Assembly (NCBI GenBank): GCA_945957225.1 | Contig: CAMFKK010000076.1 | Location: forward strand, 1-8,671 | Source: an uncultured Sphingobacteriia bacterium | GTDB taxonomy: Bacteria; Bacteroidota; Bacteroidia; Chitinophagales; Chitinophagaceae | Length of the DNA: 8,671 nucleotides | Direction of reading: 5' to 3' | In this document: positions 1 to 6,464 of the stretch, in pieces | Position numbering within the stretch: position 1 is the stretch's first letter | Layout: each line of letters starts with the position of its first letter | Position numbers and translations under genes: made by a program | The notes under the pieces: generated by a model | Told to the model about the DNA's origin: nothing | Databases searched by the model: none | What the model saw: the letters and a program-made list of their open reading frames with translations, nothing else

Positions 1-1
1 C

Positions 2-1981
2 TATCAGAAAACCATGGTTTGGGTTGATGAAACCATTACTGGTATCAGGGCTGGGATAGAAAGAAACATAGCACTAGATGATAATGCCAAATACCGATGG
101 CTCAGAAGTGTGAATGAATTACTTACTGGTTTTTTGCAATTTCAGCAGTCTAAGCAGATACACTTAAATGAATTGGAGCCCTTGGTCAAAGCTTATCAGC
201 AAGCCATGAAACTGGCATTATTAAACCAGTCCATTTATCCTGTTTTTGAAAACAATAGTTTGGTTATTGGAAATCTCTTAGTGGATAATTTCTGTTTAAA
301 AAATAACCAAGGCACACCAGCTGCCAAAGACTTGCTTGTTTGGAAATATTGTCAAATATATCCTGACCAAATTTTAAATGTATTATCCAAACAACCACAA
401 AATATTTTTGCCGATACACTCATTATTCAAGCGGCTTTTCATGACCCTGAAAAACTGTACAATTTTGCCGCAGCACCCAATGCGCTTGGCAGAAAAATTC
501 AGTCTGTAAATCATAGTCTGGTTAAAATTATTGGTCAATTGTCTTTGACCAAAACAGGCAGAATGTATTTTCCTTTTTTAGACCAAATCTATCATGGTAA
601 ATATAGCATTGAAGACATTACACCTATGCTGGTTGAAGACTCTGCCGCCAGATATTATAAGTTATTGGTGGATACCAGAATAGAGTATGCAAGAAGAATG
701 CAGTATGGAGATACTGCTATGTTGGAAAAACTCTTAACTGCTAAATTACGTTCTAAAGCCATTGAGCTATACATCAATGAAATCAATGCCTTGCACGAGC
801 TGCGTGATTTGAAAGTCAGGTTCAAAGTACTTGATCAATTAACAGCACCAGAACTCTATTATCTAGCAGTGATGGGAGAGGCAGAACTCTATACTTCAAG
901 TTTTGTAAGTGGTGTTTATCCTAGGATATTTCAGAAAATGTTAGAACCCAATGCGGATACCTTACTCTCCATGGTGCACAATGATTTTTTTAAAAAATTC
1001 ATCAAGGTTTCTGCTGCATATAATACCCTTGATGATTTCTTGCGTAGAATGGATTCTAGCTCGGCTAAAAAAAGAATGGAAAGTTTTGTAGACGGTTTGG
1101 AGCGAACAGCAAGTTTGGAAGACGCGGTTGACGTGGCCGATTCTTATTCCAGTATTTATCAGCCACAATTGCGTCAGTTAATACTTGACAGGGTTCAAAT
1201 GAATCGTTTGAAAAACTTTCAATCAAATAATAAAAAAGGGGAGCGGGTTTATAGGATTCTTGATTTATTATTTCAGTCTTTAGATAGCAGTTGTCATGTG
1301 GACCTATCAAAGGAATTGGGTATAGATCCTGTTTATGAAATGGCTAATCAGCGTTTGCAAGACAGTGCAGGAAGAATAGTGATTCAGCAGTTTTTCTATG
1401 GAGACAAAGATGGGATGAATGTATTCCTTGCTTTTTTAGCTGGCTTTAATAATGGCAAATGGAAGCAGATTCAAAAACCAGAATGGGTGGAATTGGTTGC
1501 CAAAACTGGTGTGCCATTGACCATTTATGCCAATAAACCTATGAATGAAAAATTAGACCTAGACGCCAAGGCGCAAGCCAGTCTTAGTGCTTACTTGGCA
1601 GAAAAGGATCTGGAACCCTCCATTGTAATACATAGAGGTCATAGTTATCATTTAAGATCAACCATTGAACAATTGGCTCCTTCTGCTAAATTGGTTATCC
1701 TAGGTGGTTGTGGGGGCTACCAAAACCTGAATGATGTATTAGAGATCTGCCCTAACGCACAAATTATTTCTACCAAACAAGTAGGTACGGGAGTAATCAA
1801 TAAAGGCTTGATCAATGAAATCAGTGAAACGCTTAGAATAGGACAAAGCCTGCAATGGCCCAGTCTTTGGAATAATATGGCCAAACAATTGGGTCTTAAA
1901 TACAAGGAGACTTTTGATGACTATGTGCCCCCACATAAAAATCTGGGTGCTATTTTCATCACTGCATTTAACAAGCAATAA
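2..1981 (+). CDS. Large protein of unknown function with a C-terminal caspase/gingipain-like alpha/beta domain; 5' end outside window
   Basis: The frame is open to the left edge with no stop before the first ATG at 14, and the residues after that ATG (MVWVDETITG) read like the middle of a domain, so the true start is probably upstream. Numbering below counts from the ATG at 14 (655 residues). Residues about 1-440 are predominantly amphipathic helix, with no recognised repeat signature. From about 454 the protein becomes alternating strand and helix: a strand ending FFYGDKDG (460-467), a strand PLTIYA (501-506), a helix, then SIVIHRGHS (536-544), a helix, KLVILGGCGGY (559-569), another strand AQIIST, and a last strand near the C-terminus. 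The hydrophobic strand ending in His (H540 or H543), followed by a hydrophobic strand ending in Cys (C566), is the arrangement seen in clan CD cysteine peptidases and CHAT domains. That relationship is inferred by eye; the His-Cys spacing is rather short. No signal peptide can be judged. It converges with the minus-strand gene ending at 1995. Confidence 0.85.
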   Translation, partial: YQKTMVWVDETITGIRAGIERNIALDDNAKYRWLRSVNELLTGFLQFQQSKQIHLNELEPLVKAYQQAMKLALLNQSIYPVFENNSLVIGNLLVDNFCLKNNQGTPAAKDLLVWKYCQIYPDQILNVLSKQPQNIFADTLIIQAAFHDPEKLYNFAAAPNALGRKIQSVNHSLVKIIGQLSLTKTGRMYFPFLDQIYHGKYSIEDITPMLVEDSAARYYKLLVDTRIEYARRMQYGDTAMLEKLLTAKLRSKAIELYINEINALHELRDLKVRFKVLDQLTAPELYYLAVMGEAELYTSSFVSGVYPRIFQKMLEPNADTLLSMVHNDFFKKFIKVSAAYNTLDDFLRRMDSSSAKKRMESFVDGLERTASLEDAVDVADSYSSIYQPQLRQLILDRVQMNRLKNFQSNNKKGERVYRILDLLFQSLDSSCHVDLSKELGIDPVYEMANQRLQDSAGRIVIQQFFYGDKDGMNVFLAFLAGFNNGKWKQIQKPEWVELVAKTGVPLTIYANKPMNEKLDLDAKAQASLSAYLAEKDLEPSIVIHRGHSYHLRSTIEQLAPSAKLVILGGCGGYQNLNDVLEICPNAQIISTKQVGTGVINKGLINEISETLRIGQSLQWPSLWNNMAKQLGLKYKETFDDYVPPHKNLGAIFITAFNKQ

Positions 1982-1994
1982 CCAAGAAAAAATC

Positions 1995-2261
1995 TTAATC
2001 GTCTTCCCAATCTTCATCTGCTTCGTCTTCATCAAACATCAGCTCATAAGCCAGGGCTTCCTCATCTGATAATTCTTCTAAGATTTCTGCAATAGGATCC
2101 GTTTTCTTTCGCCAATAAGTGATTTCTTCTCCTGCATCGTGCAAAATAGAAAAAATGGCCAAACTGGTTTCCATCATGGGTTGCACCAAGATTAGTTCCT
2201 CTCCTTCGTTTTCTGTAATCAAATAATATCGGCCAACGGCCAAATCTGCGTAGGTAGACAT
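1995..2261 (-). CDS. Small, strongly acidic protein of unknown function (88 aa)
   Basis: I do not recognise a family. The first half (1-53) has a mixed strand/helix look with a plausible folded core (VGRYYLITEN, EELILVQPMM, a helix around 32-43, then ITYWRKK). The second half (55-88) holds 18 Asp/Glu in 34 residues with no Lys or Arg, ending DEDEADEDWEDD. It has no signal peptide or membrane segment, so it is probably cytoplasmic. It lies 66 bases downstream of the hydrolase gene on the same strand, which suggests co-transcription. No strong ribosome-binding site precedes the ATG, only an A-rich stretch. The gene is supported by its consistent amino-acid composition, its tight packing between genes and the absence of a better frame. 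A bare 81-residue minus-strand frame overlapping it at 2062-2307 is Arg-rich and looks like a shadow. Functional assignment is not possible from sequence alone. Confidence 0.7.
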   Translation of the reverse strand: MSTYADLAVGRYYLITENEGEELILVQPMMETSLAIFSILHDAGEEITYWRKKTDPIAEILEELSDEEALAYELMFDEDEADEDWEDD

Positions 2262-2327
2262 ATGTCAATTTTCTTAAAGTTCGGTTTATTTGTCTTGAAA
2301 ACCGCATTTGTTCCCAGAATCTAACAA

Positions 2328-2966
2328 TTAAATCAAAAAAGGATTGAATTCCTTCTCGTGTCCAATTCTGGTTGGTCGGCCATGACCGGGGTGCACAATT
2401 GTGGCATCTGGTAGGGTAAATAATTGGTCCCGAATACTATGTAATAGGGTTTCATGGCTTCCCATGGGCAGGTCTGTTCTACCAATGCTTTGATAAAACA
2501 ATACGTCACCTCCAATTAAAAAGCCCTGTTTTTCTGAGTAAAAGCATATGCTTCCGGGGGAATGCCCAGGTGCAAGTATGATGCTTAGCTCGTCTTCATC
2601 CAAAAAAACCTTGTCTCCAGCATGCAAAAAATGCAAGGGGCCACTATAATTGGTAAAGGGCATACCCCAGGTTTCGCCCGATTTTGGGGCAAAAGCCAGC
2701 ACTTTTTCCTCGTTGGGGTGTATATAGAGCTCTAAGCCATAGGTTTTGTGCACCCAATCATTCCCAAATACATGGTCTAAATGGCAATGGGTATTGAGCA
2801 ACTGAACAGGTGTTAGCCCCGTATCTGATAAAAAGTTTTTTAACGTTTCTTGCTCAGCGCTGAAATAACATCCGGGGTCTATTATTAGGGCATTACCCGC
2901 ATCATTGTAAAGGACATAGGTGTTTTCTTGAATGGGACTGAATGTGAAAACTTTAACATGGAACAT
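2328..2966 (-). CDS. Metallo-beta-lactamase-fold hydrolase, glyoxalase II-like (YcbL type)
   Basis: This is a soluble 212-residue metallohydrolase of the glyoxalase II-like branch. The family binds one or two zinc/iron ions and typically hydrolyses thioesters such as S-lactoylglutathione or related acyl-thiols; the substrate here is not known. All metal ligands are visible: the THCHLDH motif (59-65, with H60, H62, D64, H65), H135 in APGHSPGS, D154 in GGDVLF, and H195 in VHPGHG. The N-terminus (MFHVKVFTFSPIQENTYVLY) and the C-terminus (GRPTRIGHEKEFNPFL) match the short YcbL-like form, which lacks the C-terminal helical substrate-binding domain of classical GloB. Length is normal for that group and the protein looks intact and active. 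The ATG at 2966 gives the usual family start. It is transcribed divergently from the 1128-residue outer-membrane gene across 62 bases, and probably leads a two-gene unit with the acidic 88-residue protein. Confidence 0.95.
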   Translation of the reverse strand: MFHVKVFTFSPIQENTYVLYNDAGNALIIDPGCYFSAEQETLKNFLSDTGLTPVQLLNTHCHLDHVFGNDWVHKTYGLELYIHPNEEKVLAFAPKSGETWGMPFTNYSGPLHFLHAGDKVFLDEDELSIILAPGHSPGSICFYSEKQGFLIGGDVLFYQSIGRTDLPMGSHETLLHSIRDQLFTLPDATIVHPGHGRPTRIGHEKEFNPFLI

Positions 2967-3028
2967 AAGGGTAATTTTAGACCGCTTTTAATGGTAAATG
3001 ACTAATTTTAAAATACTAAAGTTCGGAT
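2967..3028. promoter_or_regulatory. Divergent intergenic region, presumed back-to-back promoters
   Basis: These 62 AT-rich bases separate two divergently transcribed genes, so promoters for both must lie here or just inside the genes. Bacteroidota promoters use a -7 element TAnnTTTG. Two 7-of-8 matches (TAATTTTA) on the plus strand lie at 2972-2979 and 3003-3010, but no convincing -33 TTG is correctly spaced from either. A perfect 10-base palindrome, ATTTTAAAAT, sits at 3005-3014, flanked by direct ACTAA copies at 3001-3005 and 3015-3019. In such AT-rich DNA this could be chance. The existence of promoters is inferred from gene layout; the exact elements are uncertain. Confidence 0.4.
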
Positions 3029-6000
3029 ATGCAACGCAATCGCATGAATAAATGGGTCTTTTTCCTATGCTTTCTTTTTCCCTTCCTTTCTGAGGCACAG
3101 GTGAATACGGTGATGTTTGGAAAAAACAGGGTACAACACAAGAAATTTGTTTGGAAGTTCTATCAGTCTCCCAATTTTAATACCTATACTACCCAAAATG
3201 GGGTAGAGCTGGGCAAATTTGTGGCCCAAGTAGCTGAGGAAGAATTGCTTTCTCTAGAAAATTTTACCGAGTATAGTTTGCAACGTAGGGCCAATATCTT
3301 GGTGTATAATAATTACAACGACTATAAGAGTAGTAATGTGGGTTTGGGTATGGACTGGCAAAACGCGGGCGGGTCTACCAAATTAGTGAACAATAAGATC
3401 ATTGTCTATTTTGATGGTAATCACAACCACTTGAAAAGAAGTGTTAGAGAAGGAATTGCCAAAGTATTAACGGATAACCTTCTTTTTGGGGACGATATTG
3501 GAGAATTTGCCAGCAATCAGGCTTTACTTGACTTACCAAAATGGTTGGTGGATGGATATGTAGCTTATGCGGCGGAACCTTGGAGCACAGAATTGGATGA
3601 TGAGTTAAAAAGTGCCATGCTCAGCGGAAGGTACAATTCTTTCTATCAGTTTGCTTTTGAAAAACCACTATTAGCTGGTCATGCATTCTGGTACTATTTT
3701 GGCAACAAATACCGCAAAGAGAACATCACTTATATGCTCTATTTAGCTAGGATTTATAAAAACCTAAATAGTGCGGCACTCAGAATTTGTAAAATCAAAT
3801 TCAAAGACGTTTTGTCTGAGTTTATGCAAGCCGAGCAGGATAGATATGCCAAAGATATTCGCGCAAGAAGAAATGCGGTAAAAGGTTCCTTGAGTATTTC
3901 TGAGGACATTAGCAAGAATGATTATTTCCGTTTCCAAGCTAATCCTACTCCAAGAAGTAATAATTACGCGGTAGTGGAATTTAAGAAAGGGATTTATAGT
4001 GTTAAATATTTTGAGAATTTCTACCAACAAAAAACCTTGTTGAAATTGGGTGTACGTACCAATCAAGGCGATATCAATCCCAACTATCCCATTCTGGCTT
4101 GGGATGTAAAAGGGACTCGTTTATTGGTAATGTATTGGGAAGATGGTAAGACCAAAATGTTTGTCTATGACGTGATTGCTAAGTACAAACGTTATAAACA
4201 AACCATTGAAGGATTTGATCAGATTCTAGATGCAAGCTTTATGCTCAATGCTAACCAATTGGTCATGAGTGCGGTAAAAAATGGTCATTCAGACATCTTT
4301 ACATATAATATTGAAGAAAACAAATTGACACAAGTTACCAATGATGTCTATGACGATTTGGATCCAAGCTTTGTGGCATTCCCCAATAGGGTAGGAATTG
4401 TATTCTCTTCCAATAGACCTAGTGGATCTGCACCTAGCAGCGATACTGTACTCCCTAGCAGAAATAGGTTTAATATTTTCTTGACCGATATGTCTGCTGG
4501 AGGTCCGGGCAAACAAGTAGCACAAATGACCAATCAGAAATTTGGGAATGCACGCTACCCCATGCAATACAATACCAACCACTTTACTTTTGTGTCTGAT
4601 CAAAACGGGATTGCCAATCGTTGGGCCGGGTTCTTTGGAACTTCTAGAAACGGAGTAGACACACTCTATTATATTGGAGATGAAGTATTACACAATCCTA
4701 GTAACAAAGAATTTGATTCTACCCTTGTTGCATGGCGTAAGAATGAACCCGATAGCGTGAGTTATTTTCAAGTATTCAAAGACAGTACTTATACTTTTCC
4801 AATTACCAACTACCAAAGTTCTTTAAAGGAAACCAGGATTGCGGGTAACAATGGGCAGGTTAGTGAAGTGCGTCAAGAAGGGGATTATAAATTCTTGTAC
4901 AAATTGAAAGTGGATTCTATTGCACTGGTAAGAAGAAATACCAATTCAAGACCTACCGAATACATGAAGAAAACCATGGACGAGCAACGTGCTGCAGAAG
5001 GTAAAGCCATTTTCTACAACAATAAACCTGTACTAAAAGACAGTGCTAGAAAGGCGGGGAATGTTTTCCAAAATGAATTTGCAGACGAACAGCCTGATAC
5101 ATCTGCTGCCATTCGTTCCTTAATGGAAAACAATGCTAGGGCATCTATTTTAAGCAAGGCCAAACTATTTGACTACAGAATGAAATTTAGTAGTGATTAT
5201 ATCTTGGCCGGGTTTACCAATAATGTATTGATCAACCGTTATCAACCTTATGCTGGAGGTTCTGGGCCAATTCAATTAAATAATGGGAATGACCTAAACT
5301 TCACATTCCGCGTTGGAACTTCTGACCTGATGGAAGATATTAAGTTTGTTGGAGGTCTGCGTTTTGGTACCAACCTAAAAGACAAAGATGTGTTCTTTAG
5401 TTTCCAAAACTATCGCCGCAGGCTTGATTGGGGTCTTACCTATTATAGAAGTAATGTGACCAATTTCTTTAACACCAGTTACAACAATGAATTGTATACC
5501 AATCTTTATCAAGCCAACCTTTCTTATCCATTTAATGAGGTTAAAAGTTTGCGCGCCACGGTAGCGTATAGACATGACAGAGGGGTTTTGCGTAGTTATG
5601 ACAACAATGCTGGTTTGCCTGATCCAGCAGCTTTGAAATATGCTGATACGGTGTCTAAATTTTTATTAACTCGATTTGAATACGTACACGATAATACCAT
5701 CAATCCAACCCAGAATATCTGGAATGGGTTGCGTTTCAAAATTTACATGGACGTGAATATGCCCATGCACAAAACTTCTTACGGCAATAACAAAATGACT
5801 TTCAATTTTGGTTTTGATGCACGCAAATACGTAAAAATCTATCGCAACTTTATATGGGCCGGTAGGGCTGCCGCCGATTTCAGTTGGGGTAACCAAAAAC
5901 TCATTTACTACCTAGGAGGTGTTGATGGCTGGATTGGGCCAAAATTCAACAACAATCCACCTGCGCCTGATCAGGGTTATGCCTTTCAATCTTTGGCTGT

Positions 6001-6415
6001 GAATATGCGTGGTTATAATCAAAATATTGCCAATGGTAATAATGCCTTTGTCTTGAACTCTGAATTCCGTTTACCCATTTTCTCCACCTTAATAAATAGA
6101 CCAATCAATAATGCCTTTATCCGCAATTTCCAACTAACCCAATTTATTGATCTGGGCTCTGCTTGGAACGGCCAATACAATGGTATTACCCGTCCTGGTC
6201 AATATATTCAAAACCTTGACCCAAGTGGGGTTCCAACAGGCAATGTGGCTGTTAGAATTGACGCTGGTGGTCTAGGACCTTTTGCTGGTGGGTATGGATT
6301 TGGTATCAGAAGTACCTTGCTTGGTTATTTTATGAAACTAGATACCGCATGGCCCATGAAAGGAATCTTTGTTGGAAAACCTATATGGTATTTCTCACTT
6401 GGATTTGATTTCTAA
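3029..6415 (+). CDS. Outer-membrane protein: degenerate peptidase-MA-like domain, TolB/PD40-like propeller and Omp85/BamA-like beta-barrel
   Basis: The protein has 1128 residues. A signal peptide is clear (hydrophobic 9-20, cleavage near SEAQ, 21-24); the start could be Met1 or Met6 (3044), and both keep it. Residues about 35-280 resemble the gluzincin peptidase-MA domain, but where HExxH is expected the sequence is REGIA (140-144), so both zinc histidines are gone. The usual W..EG..Y segment appears as KWLVDGYVAY (171-180). Residues about 300-560 are a TolB/PD40-type propeller region, the best blade being DLDPSF...IVFSSNR (443-463). Residues about 715-1128 form a beta-barrel. It has Omp85 hallmarks: RGY at 994-996, matching the VRGF/Y loop-6 motif; FIDLGSAW; GYGFGIR (1088-1094) followed by a G...K.D.AW segment; and a terminal Phe (FSLGFDF). 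It probably sits in the outer membrane with a large periplasmic part. A role in outer-membrane or surface protein assembly or transport is inference. It lies 49 bases upstream of a second outer-membrane gene. Confidence 0.9.
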   Translation: MQRNRMNKWVFFLCFLFPFLSEAQVNTVMFGKNRVQHKKFVWKFYQSPNFNTYTTQNGVELGKFVAQVAEEELLSLENFTEYSLQRRANILVYNNYNDYKSSNVGLGMDWQNAGGSTKLVNNKIIVYFDGNHNHLKRSVREGIAKVLTDNLLFGDDIGEFASNQALLDLPKWLVDGYVAYAAEPWSTELDDELKSAMLSGRYNSFYQFAFEKPLLAGHAFWYYFGNKYRKENITYMLYLARIYKNLNSAALRICKIKFKDVLSEFMQAEQDRYAKDIRARRNAVKGSLSISEDISKNDYFRFQANPTPRSNNYAVVEFKKGIYSVKYFENFYQQKTLLKLGVRTNQGDINPNYPILAWDVKGTRLLVMYWEDGKTKMFVYDVIAKYKRYKQTIEGFDQILDASFMLNANQLVMSAVKNGHSDIFTYNIEENKLTQVTNDVYDDLDPSFVAFPNRVGIVFSSNRPSGSAPSSDTVLPSRNRFNIFLTDMSAGGPGKQVAQMTNQKFGNARYPMQYNTNHFTFVSDQNGIANRWAGFFGTSRNGVDTLYYIGDEVLHNPSNKEFDSTLVAWRKNEPDSVSYFQVFKDSTYTFPITNYQSSLKETRIAGNNGQVSEVRQEGDYKFLYKLKVDSIALVRRNTNSRPTEYMKKTMDEQRAAEGKAIFYNNKPVLKDSARKAGNVFQNEFADEQPDTSAAIRSLMENNARASILSKAKLFDYRMKFSSDYILAGFTNNVLINRYQPYAGGSGPIQLNNGNDLNFTFRVGTSDLMEDIKFVGGLRFGTNLKDKDVFFSFQNYRRRLDWGLTYYRSNVTNFFNTSYNNELYTNLYQANLSYPFNEVKSLRATVAYRHDRGVLRSYDNNAGLPDPAALKYADTVSKFLLTRFEYVHDNTINPTQNIWNGLRFKIYMDVNMPMHKTSYGNNKMTFNFGFDARKYVKIYRNFIWAGRAAADFSWGNQKLIYYLGGVDGWIGPKFNNNPPAPDQGYAFQSLAVNMRGYNQNIANGNNAFVLNSEFRLPIFSTLINRPINNAFIRNFQLTQFIDLGSAWNGQYNGITRPGQYIQNLDPSGVPTGNVAVRIDAGGLGPFAGGYGFGIRSTLLGYFMKLDTAWPMKGIFVGKPIWYFSLGFDF

Positions 6416-6426
6416 CCAAACGTTAA

Positions 6427-6460
6427 AACGGATGCTTGCCATAGCTTAACCGTTATTTTT
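6427..6460 (+). terminator. Weak hairpin with T-rich tail between the two outer-membrane genes
   Basis: AACGG (6427-6431) pairs with CCGTT (6450-6454), and an inner GCT (6434-6436) pairs with AGC (6443-6445), leaving an asymmetric internal loop and a six-base loop. ATTTTT follows directly. The stem is short and interrupted, so it would be at most a leaky terminator or attenuator. The rest of the gap (6416-6464) holds no clear ribosome-binding site. Confidence 0.2.
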
Positions 6461-6461
6461 G
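6454..6461 (+). promoter_or_regulatory. Exact TAnnTTTG (-7 type) match just before the DUF5686 start
   Basis: TATTTTTG matches the Bacteroidota -7 consensus exactly. However, it ends only three bases before the ATG at 6465, so a start site at the usual distance would fall at or within the start codon. The nearest TTG upstream (6436-6438) leaves only 15 bases, shorter than the usual spacing. It may be chance in AT-rich DNA, or it could give a leaderless transcript. Confidence 0.15.
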
Positions 6462-6464
6462 CTA

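Noticed and set aside
1982..1994. Short inverted repeat AAGA...TCTT between the convergent stop codons as a bidirectional terminator
   Set aside because: The stem has only four base pairs with an all-A loop and no GC content, which is too weak to call.
1739..2035. Minus-strand open frame of 98 residues across the convergent stop codons
   Set aside because: It overlaps the end of two better-supported genes, and the region it covers in gene 1 encodes a coherent alpha/beta domain on the plus strand.
2275..3026. Ten-base repeat TAAAGTTCGG at 2275-2284 and 3017-3026 near two gene starts
   Set aside because: A ten-base match is expected many times by chance in a window this size, and the two copies have opposite orientation relative to the adjacent genes.
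3764..4066. Antisense open frame of 100 residues on the minus strand
   Set aside because: Shadow of the propeller-containing gene; no family features and no independent promoter.
4289..4603. Antisense open frame of 104 residues on the minus strand within the large outer-membrane gene
   Set aside because: It lies wholly inside a well-supported coding frame, has no recognisable domain and no start signal, and its composition is that of a reverse-strand shadow.
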